This document shows, piece after piece, positions 18,148 through 26,505 of a stretch of 64,000 nucleotides of DNA; position 1 is the first letter of the stretch, and every line of letters begins with the position of its first letter. Location of the stretch: NCBI RefSeq assembly GCF_900142135.1, contig NZ_FQZU01000007.1, forward strand, positions 124,001 through 188,000, written 5' to 3'. The notes under the pieces were generated by a model. That model worked only from the letters and a program-made list of their open reading frames with translations. It had not been told where the DNA came from and did not search any database. The position numbers and the translations under genes were made by a program. This stretch comes from Desulfatibacillum alkenivorans DSM 16219. Lineage in GTDB: Bacteria; Desulfobacterota; Desulfobacteria; Desulfobacterales; Desulfatibacillaceae.

Positions 18148-18798
18148 TCAGCTCATGCCGCTGATCATGAGTCCCGCAATGGTCCTGGACCAGCGTTTGG
18201 TCACGGCTTCGGGATCAGACGCGGACATGACGTCGCGCACACCGGCGACCAACACCCCGGTGATCGCCTTGGACAGGATAAGCGTGTCCAGATCCTGGCG
18301 CAAAAATCCCTTTTTAACCCCGTTGATGAAATACAACTCCGTGGCCTGGGCGATGGCGTCCAGCAGAGCTTCCATCCTCGCGTTTAAAGCCGGGTCCACG
18401 CCCAGGGCTTCGTAAAAAAGGATGGGGCCGAACCGCATATCCTCCCGGAACACTTCAAAGATGCGTTCGCCCAGGCGGATGATTTGTTGGTGGTATTCTC
18501 CGGCGGAGTTGGTCGCCGTGGGATAGTCCGACTCCACGATGGACGCGACCTTGCCGATAATCAGATCGATGACCGAAATGAAGATGTCCAGCTTGTTTTC
18601 AAAATACCGGTAAAAGGTTCCGTGGCCCATGCCAAGCCGTTGGGCGATGTCGGATATCTTGGTGGCGTGATATCCGTTTTCCGCAAAGGCGTCCATGGCC
18701 GCAGCCAGTATTTCGGCCCGTTTTTGTGTTGTTTTATCGGGCTGGGCGGTTTTTGAGCTTTTTCCTTGCATCGTGAAAAACGGTCCTTGTATTTTCAT
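18148..18798 (-). CDS. TetR/AcrR-family transcriptional regulator
   Basis: DNA-binding repressor. The N-terminal helix-turn-helix is seen in KRAEILAAAMDAFAENGY..TKISDIAQRLGMGHGTFYRYFENK, with a TetR C-terminal ligand domain after it. Possible starts are TTG 18825, ATG 18798 (MKIQGPFF) and ATG 18771 (MQGKSSK). I use 18798 because the perfect palindrome at 18828 lies just upstream, fitting autoregulation. The palindrome core GAATGA-N4-TCATTC resembles operators of TetR-type fatty-acid-degradation regulators, so an acyl-CoA ligand is possible. Confidence 0.9.
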   Translation of the reverse strand: MKIQGPFFTMQGKSSKTAQPDKTTQKRAEILAAAMDAFAENGYHATKISDIAQRLGMGHGTFYRYFENKLDIFISVIDLIIGKVASIVESDYPTATNSAGEYHQQIIRLGERIFEVFREDMRFGPILFYEALGVDPALNARMEALLDAIAQATELYFINGVKKGFLRQDLDTLILSKAITGVLVAGVRDVMSASDPEAVTKRWSRTIAGLMISGMS

Positions 18799-18827
18799 GA
18801 ATGAGCATTGATGGCGCAGGGTCAATA

Positions 18828-18849
18828 ACAGAATGACTCGTCATTCTGT
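18828..18849. promoter_or_regulatory. Perfect palindrome, probable TetR operator
   Basis: Two perfect 9-base arms (ACAGAATGA and TCATTCTGT) around CTCG, directly upstream of the TetR-family gene. This is the size and symmetry expected for a TetR-family operator, and the GAATGA/TCATTC core is like that of fatty-acid regulators of this family. Confidence 0.7.
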
Positions 18850-18878
18850 ACACTCGGATGAAAAATTGCGCAAGAAAA

Positions 18879-18899
18879 ATTTTTCACGATGTGAAAAAT
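18879..18899. promoter_or_regulatory. Second palindrome upstream of the TetR gene
   Basis: ATTTTTCAC-GAT-GTGAAAAAT: perfect 9-base arms with a 3-base spacer, about 30 bases beyond the first operator. Its sequence is unrelated to the first palindrome, so a second regulator (TTTCAC/GTGAAA type) may act here. Confidence 0.5.
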
Positions 18900-18962
18900 G
18901 GGAAAGGCTATCGGGGCTTCAATTGTCGGCAGAGCCTCGCGAGGCGAGGAGATAAGATTTGA

Positions 18963-19472
18963 TTAAGAATCTTTGGCGATGTGTTTGATGAGGTGGCCCA
19001 GTTCGGGAAAAATGAGGGATGTGCAGGCCAGCTTGCAGGCGCCTAAGCTGCCGGGCATGCAAAAGACGGCGGTTTTTCCCACGATTCCGGCGGCGGCCCT
19101 GGACAGCATGGCTGCGGAGCCGATTTCTTCGAAGCTTAACTGGGCGAAAAGCACGCCGTAGGCGGTGAGTTCCTTGTCAAACAAGGGGCGCACCGCCTCT
19201 ACGGTTACGTCGGACGGGGTAACTCCGGTGCCGCCGTTGATGAGCACCACGGAGACCTCCCCGGAATGGGTCAGCCTTTCCACGGCGCTTCGGATTTCCG
19301 GCGCCGAATCGGGCGTCACAAAGTGTTCGATCACTTTATGCCCCTGTTCCCTCAACTGCTTTGCTATCCAATGGCCGCTTTTGTCCTGTTCCAGGCTTCG
19401 GCTGGTGGAAACAGTAATAACGGCCGCGTTTACGGAAAGAGGGGCCTGGCTTTTATGTTCACGGACTCCCAT
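18963..19472 (-). CDS. moaB: Molybdenum cofactor biosynthesis protein MoaB/MogA-type
   Basis: A 169-residue MoCF-biosynthesis domain protein, acting in adenylylation or handling of molybdopterin in the cytoplasm. Motifs: AAVITVSTSR, VVLINGGTGVTPSDVTVEAV (the conserved GGTG..P.D signature) and PGSLGACKLA near the C-terminus. MoaB and MogA cannot be separated by eye; the length favours MoaB. It lies 26 bases downstream of the acidic-tail gene in one direction, so the two are probably co-transcribed. Confidence 0.92.
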   Translation of the reverse strand: MGVREHKSQAPLSVNAAVITVSTSRSLEQDKSGHWIAKQLREQGHKVIEHFVTPDSAPEIRSAVERLTHSGEVSVVLINGGTGVTPSDVTVEAVRPLFDKELTAYGVLFAQLSFEEIGSAAMLSRAAAGIVGKTAVFCMPGSLGACKLACTSLIFPELGHLIKHIAKDS

Positions 19473-19498
19473 GATAGGCGCCTTACCGCCGGACGAGA

Positions 19499-19969
19499 TT
19501 AGTCCAGGACGTCGTCGTCCGAGTCATCGTCATTGTCGTCAGCGCTGTCATCACTGGAGTCGCCAAGGTCCAGGTCGTCGCTTTCCAGAATGTCTTCTTC
19601 CGGCATATCGTCATCCACGTCGTCGTCGTCGTCGTCCGAGTCGTCCACATCTTCGGCCTTGAAAGTTTCTTCCACGATGACGTCGATTTCATCCACGTAA
19701 CCTTCCTTGACTTCCTCCCTGTTGGGTCCGTAGAGCTGATTGACCAAGTCAACCATATCCATGGCCACATTTTCGGGCGGATACATACCGTGGGTGCGGA
19801 GGATGTCCACCACAGCCATTTTTCCCTGGGACAGGGCGGCTTCAATGGCCTCTCCGTCCACTTCCCGGGAGCCCATGATGGACAAATGCTCGTCCACTCC
19901 GCGGGCGAATTCGCTGATGATGAGTTTGTTTTTGGAATCATCCCGGGTAAGGACATATCTGTATTTCAT
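19499..19969 (-). CDS. Small protein with an extreme poly-Asp tail
   Basis: A 156-residue protein: a basic/neutral N-terminal part (MKYRYVLTRDDSKNKLIISEFARG..., about 1-95), then a tail from about 108 that is almost only Asp, Glu and Ser. The start follows AGGAGA. I do not recognise the N-terminal domain. Poly-acidic tails often bind cations or basic proteins, or act as DNA mimics; nothing here decides. It is followed closely by moaB. The tail is encoded by GAC/GAT-rich low-complexity DNA, likely unstable in length. Confidence 0.75.
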   Translation of the reverse strand: MKYRYVLTRDDSKNKLIISEFARGVDEHLSIMGSREVDGEAIEAALSQGKMAVVDILRTHGMYPPENVAMDMVDLVNQLYGPNREEVKEGYVDEIDVIVEETFKAEDVDDSDDDDDDVDDDMPEEDILESDDLDLGDSSDDSADDNDDDSDDDVLD

Positions 19970-20125
19970 CTAAGATTTCTCCTCGTAGCGCTTTTGGGCG
20001 CGTTTTGATTACGCCTTGCGGCGGCAGGAAAACCAACCCTAATAAAACAGGAACTCAAGAACCATAAAAACAGACGGCTGTCAACAAGACGCAAAATATT
20101 TCCCTGACTTGGCAGCCGATAAAAT

Positions 20126-20974
20126 TTAATGGCGCTTTTTGGCCGCGGCCGGATACAAATCCGCCTTCGCTCGTACAGGCCCGTCCATGGGGGGGGTAAA
20201 TCCAAACACCGTCTTTAAAAGGTTCATAAGAATCATAAAGGTGGCCCCCCAGAGAATATCGCGCGAGCCGTCCTTGCCGGCCACGGCGAAGCAGGGGAGG
20301 TTCCAGACGTCCGTTCCCGCCAGTTCCCGGTATTTTCCGGTGAGCTTGAGGGAGTATAACCCGTAATTGTCAGGTTCCCACAAGTCCTTCAGGGGCAGGC
20401 AGACGTTTTTTTCAATTTCATAGCTAATTTTGAATTTGACAGGCTTGGTCAGACGCCCAACCATGGGATATACGATCTTTCTTCTGCCCACAAGCCTATA
20501 ACACGGCAAAGCTCCTAAAAAATCAATTTTTCGAGGCCCCACCCGCATTTCCTCCCAGCACTCCCTTAAGGCGTTGGCCAGATAAAACGAGATGGTCTCA
20601 AAGGTTTTCGGCCTCCGTTGTCTGGCGGCTGCATACCCCTGGCTCTTCCGCATAGGCAGGACGTAAGGGATAATCCAGTTCGCCACAAAACGATCTGCAA
20701 TGGGCAATGCGTGTCCGCCGGGAAAGCACAGATCTCCCGGCTGTGAGACCTCCTGAGACCTTTTATTCAGAATAAATGACAGGCCGTTTTTCCCTTCGGC
20801 CATGAGGACGAGCACGCCCGCCTCCTGCCAGGATATCCCTTTTTTCTTCTGACTGCCCACAAAGGCCTTTTCCTCTTCATAATCAAGAGGGGCGCCGGCC
20901 AGGGCTTCCGTAACTTTTTCTATGGTCCTTGTATATGGCGTCACAACAAAACCTGCGTATATAGCCGCCCCCAC
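20126..20974 (-). CDS. Nudix-hydrolase-like protein (CoA-pyrophosphatase type) with insertion
   Basis: A 282-residue protein from a GTG start. ILNKRSQEVSQPGDLCFPGGH matches the region ahead of the Nudix box in CoA pyrophosphatases (..RS..L..H.GQ..FPGG). The catalytic REC.EE is present as ALRECWEEMRVGP, but about 50 residues separate PGG from it instead of about 15. The helix part of the Nudix box is thus interrupted by an inserted, basic segment. Activity is therefore uncertain. Single-gene unit. Confidence 0.7.
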   Translation of the reverse strand: MGAAIYAGFVVTPYTRTIEKVTEALAGAPLDYEEEKAFVGSQKKKGISWQEAGVLVLMAEGKNGLSFILNKRSQEVSQPGDLCFPGGHALPIADRFVANWIIPYVLPMRKSQGYAAARQRRPKTFETISFYLANALRECWEEMRVGPRKIDFLGALPCYRLVGRRKIVYPMVGRLTKPVKFKISYEIEKNVCLPLKDLWEPDNYGLYSLKLTGKYRELAGTDVWNLPCFAVAGKDGSRDILWGATFMILMNLLKTVFGFTPPMDGPVRAKADLYPAAAKKRH

Positions 20975-21129
20975 GCATGATGATTTTCAAGGCGGCGCCC
21001 AAAAAAAAGGCTAAGGGGCTTATTTTAAAATTTAAATCATTTTCCGGGTAGGGCCTGGGGCGTCCCCCGGCCTTGCAGGAGGAAATAACCTTAGCAAGCA
21101 AGGGCGGAGCCGTCAAAGTAAAAACAGGG

Positions 21130-21903
21130 TTAAAAATACAGATATTGCTCGTTCACGTCCGGGGCGGGGAGGATTTGCACCTCCTTCAGGGTCAGGGTCG
21201 GCAGCTTCCTGCCCATCACGTCTTCCTTGCCGCATACGCCTCGCACCCGCACCCATTGGTCGTTTTTAAGGGATTCCAGGCCCTTTCCCTTCACAAAGAC
21301 TCCAACCGGAACCGCGTCGGCCGCACAGCATGTTATATAAAACCGGAAGACCATGCCAAGGCCTTCAGGCGCGTCCTCAGGAGCGTAGTACATGCCTTCG
21401 GTCAGCACTTCCCCGCCTTCATAATCCTCCCAGTTGCGGAGCAGCTTGCTCAGGATCACAGGCTTCTCCTCCTGTTCCACCGGCGGCAGATCCTTGATGT
21501 CCATGGTCCACAAGCTGGGGTCGTCCCGTTCAATTTTTTGCTTCAAAGACTTGCCGGGCATGGAGGTTCCCAATGCCCTTTTGGAAAGGGCGAAGCCGCC
21601 CAGGCCCGTATTGTGGGCGCCGATGATGAACAAAATGGGCAGCAGCAGGAACCCTGCTCGAATCCATTGCATATGCGAGGAGCCGTGGGCGCGCTCTCCA
21701 CGCCCGGCGGAAACCGCGGCCAGGGCGAATAACCCGGCGATTATCAGCCCCATGTACATCAGGCCCGCAAACCTGGGCTGCAAAAAAGCCAGATACCGGT
21801 CCTGCTCCAGCAGCCATCCGTAGGCCAGCACCCAGGCGATAAGCACCCAGGGCAATAATCTGGCGGCAAACCATTTTTCCAGAATATGGATGGTGGACCT
21901 CAT
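21130..21903 (-). CDS. TIGR03943/DUF1980-family membrane-anchored protein
   Basis: A 257-residue protein with two N-terminal membrane segments (about 13-32 and 42-62) and a C-terminal soluble domain ending in the family's RVRGVCGKEDVMGRKLPTLTLKEVQILPAP. Members are nearly always encoded next to a permease like the one upstream; here the genes overlap by 4 bases (21900-21903). The exact function is unproven. Its position beside ZnuA suggests metal homeostasis. Confidence 0.85.
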   Translation of the reverse strand: MRSTIHILEKWFAARLLPWVLIAWVLAYGWLLEQDRYLAFLQPRFAGLMYMGLIIAGLFALAAVSAGRGERAHGSSHMQWIRAGFLLLPILFIIGAHNTGLGGFALSKRALGTSMPGKSLKQKIERDDPSLWTMDIKDLPPVEQEEKPVILSKLLRNWEDYEGGEVLTEGMYYAPEDAPEGLGMVFRFYITCCAADAVPVGVFVKGKGLESLKNDQWVRVRGVCGKEDVMGRKLPTLTLKEVQILPAPDVNEQYLYF

Positions 21904-22946
21904 AGGCTGACATACTCCATAACAAGCAAGCTGAAAAAGACCAGTGCGGCAGTCAGTGCACTAAGTGTGATGATCGCCCGTTTTTTAAACAAACTTAAAT
22001 ACATAAGCACCAATTTGATGTCCAGCATGGGGCCCAAGACCATAAAGGCCATTTGAGCGGAAAAAGGCATGCCGGTAAACCGGAAAGACGCGGCGACAAA
22101 GGCGTCCGCCTCGCTGCACAGGCTCAGGACTACAGCCAGGACCATCATAAGCAGGATGGAGAAGACCGGGACGCCCACGGCGGCGGCGAAAAGATCCCGT
22201 GAGATCATGGTCTGCATGAGCGCCGCCACAAAGGCTCCGATGATCAGGAACCGGCCTATGTCGAAAAAATCCTCCGCCCCGTGAACCAGGCCCGCACGGA
22301 GCCGGTGGAAAAATCCCCCGCCGTCATGGGAGCCATGGCAGCCGTCGCATCCCACGTGGTTTTCCGGCAGGATGGCCTGTTCCCTTGTGAAGAACATGTC
22401 CATGAGGATTCCCGCCGCCGAGGCGATGGCAAAGCCCAGAAAAAGCCGAATCATGGCGACTTTCCACATCATGCCGTAGGCCGCCAGGGTGGAGGCCGCC
22501 GCCAGGGGATTGACAATGGGGCCGCCCAGCAAATAAGCCACGGCCGCGCCTAATGGCAGGCCTTTTTTCACAAGGCGCCTCACCACCGGGACGATGGCGC
22601 ACTCGCACACGGGAAAGATCAAGCCCAGGCCCGCGGCCAGAAAAATGGTCAACACGGGACGGTTGGGCAGCAGATTGGCGATTTTCTCCCGGGGGGCGAA
22701 GACTTCAATCAAGCCTCCTATGAGCGCGCCCAGAAGCATGAAGGGAAAGGCTTCCAGAACAATGGACGAAAAAATAATGCTGAAGGTCTGAAATCCCTCC
22801 CGCCTTCCCCATAAGATGAAAAAGAGCACGGCAGTGAACAAAAACAAGCCTTGAATCCACAAGCCGGCGCGGCCGGACCTGGGCTCGGCGTGCACATGCC
22901 CGCAAGCAGGGTGGATGGGCGTTAAATGGATAGCCGGTTTTTCCAT
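21900..22946 (-). CDS. Permease (UPF0718/DUF318, YcgR/ArsP-like)
   Basis: A 348-residue membrane protein with about eight hydrophobic segments. Family motifs: LGALIGGLIEVFAPRE, FPVCECAIVPVVRRL (the Cys-Glu-Cys signature of this permease family, about residue 113), GGPIVNPLAA and SLCSEADAFVA. An internal loop CDGCHGSHDGGGFFH could bind metal. The N-terminus has HP.CGHVHAEP. The partner TIGR03943 protein overlaps its 3' end. The substrate is unknown, and metal or metalloid export is plausible. Confidence 0.88.
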   Translation of the reverse strand: MEKPAIHLTPIHPACGHVHAEPRSGRAGLWIQGLFLFTAVLFFILWGRREGFQTFSIIFSSIVLEAFPFMLLGALIGGLIEVFAPREKIANLLPNRPVLTIFLAAGLGLIFPVCECAIVPVVRRLVKKGLPLGAAVAYLLGGPIVNPLAAASTLAAYGMMWKVAMIRLFLGFAIASAAGILMDMFFTREQAILPENHVGCDGCHGSHDGGGFFHRLRAGLVHGAEDFFDIGRFLIIGAFVAALMQTMISRDLFAAAVGVPVFSILLMMVLAVVLSLCSEADAFVAASFRFTGMPFSAQMAFMVLGPMLDIKLVLMYLSLFKKRAIITLSALTAALVFFSLLVMEYVSL

Positions 22947-23037
22947 GGTTCCGTTATTAGCTGTGAAGACGGGCGGGGCTCCGCGCCCCCAAAGAATGAG
23001 GCCGGCCCTTGCGGCGCCGGCCTCGTGGATTTTTGCT

Positions 23038-24096
23038 TTATTGGCTCAATGCCTGGGAAATGGCTGTCGCCATGCTTTTCATGTTGGTAAAGTAGTCCCG
23101 CGCCAACGGATTCAGGGAAAGAACCGCGCCGTTAATGGATTGGGCGATTTTTTCCGCCGCGTTTTTGTCAAACTGAGGCTGGACGAAGATCACCCGCACG
23201 TTGTCCTTTTTGGCTTTGGCGATAAACTGGGCCAGCTCCCGGCCTTTGGGAGTTTTTCCTTCCAACTCAACGGCCAGTTGCTTCAACCCGTAGGCGTCGC
23301 ACAAGTAGCCGTACGCCGGATGAAACACAAAGACCGTGCTCCCCTTGACGGGCTTTAAAGCCTCGGCGATTTCACGATCCAGGGAGTCCAGACCGTCCAA
23401 AAAGCCTGCCAGGTTTTTTTTGTAGAAGGCTTTTCCCTGGGGATCCAGGTCGATTAGCGCATGGCAAATGGTTTTCGCCTGGATTTTCACCAGATTGGGA
23501 TCCAGCCAGATATGAGGATCCTTGCCCCGTGCGTGATCGTCCAAAGACTCGCCATGATGATCTCCGTCATGTTCATCCGCGTCATGGTGATGCTCGTCGG
23601 CGTCATGGTGATGCTCGTCGGCGTCATGGTGATGCTCGTCGGCGTCATGGTGATGCTCGTCGGCGTCATGATGATGCTCTTCGCCCTCGTCCTCATGCTC
23701 CTCCATGTCGTGGTGCTCCTCCTCGCCCTCATGGTGGTGATGGCCGGTCATCGTGCGCAGGCGAACTCCCTGGCGGGTGTCCACAACCAGGGTGTTGGGG
23801 GCGGCGGTTTTAATCTTGGGCATGAGCGCGTTTTCAAAGGGCACGCCGATGCGGAAAAACACCTTGGCCTTGGCAAGGCCCGACATCTGGGCCGGGGTGG
23901 GGGAATACACGGCGGGGCTTTTGCCAGGGGGGATCAAGACGTCGACGCTCACCCTGTCGCCGCCTATCTGCTCCACAAAAAAAGCCTGGGGCGAAATGCT
24001 GACATAAACCGGCATGGGGGCGTCGCCGGCAAAGGCTCCCGGCGCCCATAGGCCCAGGACGCAAAAAAACATTAGCATACGAAATAATATTTTCAT
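23038..24096 (-). CDS. znuA: Zinc ABC transporter substrate-binding protein with His-rich loop
   Basis: Periplasmic metal-binding protein of the ZnuA/cluster A-I family, about 352 residues. It has a signal peptide (MKILFRMLMFFCVLGLWAPGAFA), YVSISPQAFFVEQIGG, then a His/Asp/Glu-rich loop with four copies of the heptad HHHDADE plus degenerate copies (about residues 120-170), and DPHIWLDP, FHPAYGYL and VIFVQPQFD. The loop buffers zinc. The start is ATG 24096 (behind TTGGAGCG), not the in-frame GTG at 24120. No znuB or znuC is in the window. Confidence 0.93.
   Translation of the reverse strand: MKILFRMLMFFCVLGLWAPGAFAGDAPMPVYVSISPQAFFVEQIGGDRVSVDVLIPPGKSPAVYSPTPAQMSGLAKAKVFFRIGVPFENALMPKIKTAAPNTLVVDTRQGVRLRTMTGHHHHEGEEEHHDMEEHEDEGEEHHHDADEHHHDADEHHHDADEHHHDADEHHHDADEHDGDHHGESLDDHARGKDPHIWLDPNLVKIQAKTICHALIDLDPQGKAFYKKNLAGFLDGLDSLDREIAEALKPVKGSTVFVFHPAYGYLCDAYGLKQLAVELEGKTPKGRELAQFIAKAKKDNVRVIFVQPQFDKNAAEKIAQSINGAVLSLNPLARDYFTNMKSMATAISQALSQ
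23581..23685. repeat. 21-bp tandem repeat inside znuA
   Basis: Four identical 21-base units (23581-23664) and a diverged fifth unit (23665-23685) encode the heptad HHHDADE on the minus strand. The copy number is likely to vary between strains by slippage and changes only the length of the zinc-binding loop. It is coding DNA, not a CRISPR. Confidence 0.95.
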
Positions 24097-24150
24097 AAGT
24101 CGCTCCAAAGGAAAAACCACGTGAGTAAACAGAATGATTCCAGAATAATG

Positions 24151-24543
24151 CTATAGAACGGCCGAAAAATGCAAGCCAGGCGGCCCCCTGGAGCATGGGG
24201 CGTCTATGTTGGCGCCTGTTAATCGTTCCTGAGCGGTTTCAACAAGGCGTGAGGCTGCCTCATGCAACCCTTTCATTGAAAAAATCTTGAATTTTGCCGC
24301 GTTTTGTTGAACCTCGGAGTGTACAAGGCAAAGCGGGCAGTCATGTTTGTGTAAAGACGAGGCGCTAAGGGACGGCCCTTCATGGGCATGGCCGCGGCGG
24401 CCGCCCAATTGGCATTCGTGGCAGCAATGGCGATGGTCGCCATAGGCCAGGTGCAGGCCGTAAAAGGTTGGCGCCATGGCAAACAAAAGAGCGGGTATGA
24501 TTACAAGCAAACGGACTATTTTGTTTATAATCATGAATCCCAT
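24151..24543 (-). CDS. Small exported His/Cys-rich protein
   Basis: A 130-residue protein with an N-terminal hydrophobic segment (INKIVRLLVIIPALLFAMAP), followed by HLAYGDHRHCCHECQLGGRRGHAHEG and HKHDCPLCLVH. These are clustered His/Cys residues suited to binding zinc or another soft metal. It resembles the loosely defined DUF2946-type proteins of metal loci. It lies just upstream of znuA in the same direction (54 bases), so it is likely part of the same metal operon. Function unproven. Confidence 0.65.
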   Translation of the reverse strand: MGFMIINKIVRLLVIIPALLFAMAPTFYGLHLAYGDHRHCCHECQLGGRRGHAHEGPSLSASSLHKHDCPLCLVHSEVQQNAAKFKIFSMKGLHEAASRLVETAQERLTGANIDAPCSRGPPGLHFSAVL

Positions 24544-24670
24544 CCTTGTTTAACTATTGGAAAGCGCTGGAGCTTTCCATGAAAAGCCGCTTCCTGCGAC
24601 CAATGGAGTCCATAAAATATGCCTTATTCAATGGGTTTGTCAATGTAATGAATAGTTTTGGATAGGGGCG

Positions 24671-24702
24671 AAAAAAACGGGACGGCTTTGGGGCCGTCCC
24701 GT
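24671..24702 (-). terminator. Terminator after phoA
   Basis: A 10-bp stem ACGGGACGGC (24677-24686) and GCCGTCCCGT (24693-24702). On the minus strand it is followed by TTTTTTT (24671-24676 and neighbours). It lies 28 bases past the phoA stop. Confidence 0.9.
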
Positions 24703-24729
24703 TTAGGGGGGAACAATATGGTTTGGGTT

Positions 24730-26025
24730 TTAGTTCATCCAGTTGACCATGATGTTGTACAGGTCGGTGTTGTCCATGGCCTGGCCGCACACCCAGTTGT
24801 TGCTCCAGATGATGGTGTCAACAGCGGTGTGGTTGGCGGACTGGGTGGTGTAATTGGCGGCGTTGCTGCCAAAGAAACCTTCCAGGTCGGCTTCGTAAAT
24901 GGGGTTTGCATCGTCATCGGTAAGCAGATTGCCCGCCATGTCGGTGGCCTGGGTAGCGGTGTCGCCGGCGTTGGACAGGGTTCCGTAGGGGCCTTCAATG
25001 ATGAAACCGCCGGTTTCGTGGTCAGCCACCACAACGACCAGAGTGTTGTTATAGCGGTCTTTGTCCTGGGCTGCCCAGTTTTTGACCACTTTAAAAGCAT
25101 CGTTGAAATCCAGGGTTTCGCCGATCTGGTATTTGAGGTCGCGGGCATGGTTGGCCCAGTCGATCTGAGAGCCTTCCACCATCAGAAAGAAGCCGTCTTC
25201 GTTCTGTCCCAGCACTTTCAGAGCCGCCTCGGTCATTTCAGCCAGGGTGGGTTCGTCATTGGCGGCGCCGCGCTGGTAGATGGGGGTCAGGCCGCCGTCT
25301 TTGAACAGGCCGAGCAGTTTGCCTGTGTTGGCGGGAACGGCAGCCAGTTCGGTTTCGGTGGTCACGTAAGTGTAGCCGTGATTGTTCTGGGCGTCAGTGA
25401 TCAGGTTGGCGTTGTATGCTGCATCCGTGGCCGTCAGCAGGCAGGAGGAGCGGTTGGTAGCAATTCCGCCGCCCAGCAGCACTTCAATGTTGTTAGCCAG
25501 GAATTGCTCAAAAACTTCGGATTCGCACTTGCGGTTATGCACATGCGCGCCGAAAACCGCCGGAGTGGCGTGGGTGATGTCGGACGTGGCCACCAAGCCT
25601 GTGGACAGTCCTTTTTGCTCGGCGATTTCCAGGACGGTCATGGTGTTGATGCGGGTTCCGTCGCAAACGCCGTCGCCGTTATCATCCAGGCAGGAAATTT
25701 CGCCGTTATTGAATTTTTCTCCGCTGGCCCATGCTGAGGCTGCGGCCGCAGAGTCGGTCACCGTGCTATTGCGGGAATGCGTGCGCTGGTAGCCGATATA
25801 GGGCAACTCTTCAAAATCCAGCGGATCGCCGTTGGGGCCGTTTTTGAAAATACGGGCTGCGGTGACGTTGGAAAGACCCATGCCGTCCGGAACCATTAAA
25901 ATTACGTATTTGGGAGCGTCTTCAGCCGGGGGGGCAGCATCGCTGTCATCCGTGCAACCGCTGCCGCCAAGCGCCAAGATCAGCGCAGCCGCAATCGCCA
26001 AGAACAAGTTACCTGCTTTCTTCAT
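24730..26025 (-). CDS. phoA: Alkaline phosphatase (lipoprotein)
   Basis: Hydrolyses phosphomonoesters outside the cytoplasm with Zn/Mg. It is 431 residues. The signal MKKAGNLFLAIAAALILALGGSGC ends in a lipobox (GGSGC, Cys 24), so it is an anchored form. Motifs: ILMVPDGMGLSNV (metal Asp), TVTDSAAAASAWASG (nucleophile Ser in DSA), HATPAVFGAH, VEGSQIDWANHA and VVADHETGG, all classic for PhoA. I see no convincing Pho box in the AT-rich region upstream. Single-gene unit with its own terminator. Confidence 0.95.
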   Translation of the reverse strand: MKKAGNLFLAIAAALILALGGSGCTDDSDAAPPAEDAPKYVILMVPDGMGLSNVTAARIFKNGPNGDPLDFEELPYIGYQRTHSRNSTVTDSAAAASAWASGEKFNNGEISCLDDNGDGVCDGTRINTMTVLEIAEQKGLSTGLVATSDITHATPAVFGAHVHNRKCESEVFEQFLANNIEVLLGGGIATNRSSCLLTATDAAYNANLITDAQNNHGYTYVTTETELAAVPANTGKLLGLFKDGGLTPIYQRGAANDEPTLAEMTEAALKVLGQNEDGFFLMVEGSQIDWANHARDLKYQIGETLDFNDAFKVVKNWAAQDKDRYNNTLVVVVADHETGGFIIEGPYGTLSNAGDTATQATDMAGNLLTDDDANPIYEADLEGFFGSNAANYTTQSANHTAVDTIIWSNNWVCGQAMDNTDLYNIMVNWMN

Positions 26026-26505
26026 CCTTTTTTCCTCTCCTTAAGTTTGGTTTTCAATTGTGTGCGTTTGCCTGTCTGTGGGGGCGGAGTCCGCCTATCC
26101 GGCCAAGGCCGAACTCCAGGTTGTAGATAGGAGAGGAATGTTAATGGGCAATTAACCCAACATGAGATTGCGGCTATGTTTCAGTTTGATAACTATTGAT
26201 ATATTGTTAAGATAGATATCAATTAGTGTAATATTAAATGATTATTGACTGTTGTATTTTGCTCTGAGATGATTATTATCCCCTGGGATTGATGGGTGCC
26301 AAATCCTTTCCTTTTTCATCAACCTGCTGTTGCTTTCAATTTTCCATTCGCGCCTAATGGGATTTGCGAATGCGGAGCGTATTCCAACGTAAGGGGCAGG
26401 CGCCCGTGCACTCTTCTTCAATTTGTTGCGGAGGGGGGCAGGGTGTGATAGTCTTCTGGTATAAGATCGCTGTTCTTTCAGTAACCCTTTCTGCGGGGAC
26501 AAACC
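26026..26505. other. AT-rich intergenic region between phoA and the SCP2 gene
   Basis: About 480 bases between divergent genes. The stretch 26150-26270 is very AT-rich and could carry promoters for both directions, but no box is clear enough to name. The longer frame reading through 26242-26622 on the minus strand overlaps the SCP2 gene and is rejected. Confidence 0.45.

Noticed and set aside
23581-23685. Evenly spaced repeats that could suggest CRISPR
   Set aside because: No spacers; tandem, in frame, coding for HHHDADE.
23461-24051. Forward frames across the His-rich repeat of znuA
   Set aside because: Complement of a coding tandem repeat; the znuA frame is clear.
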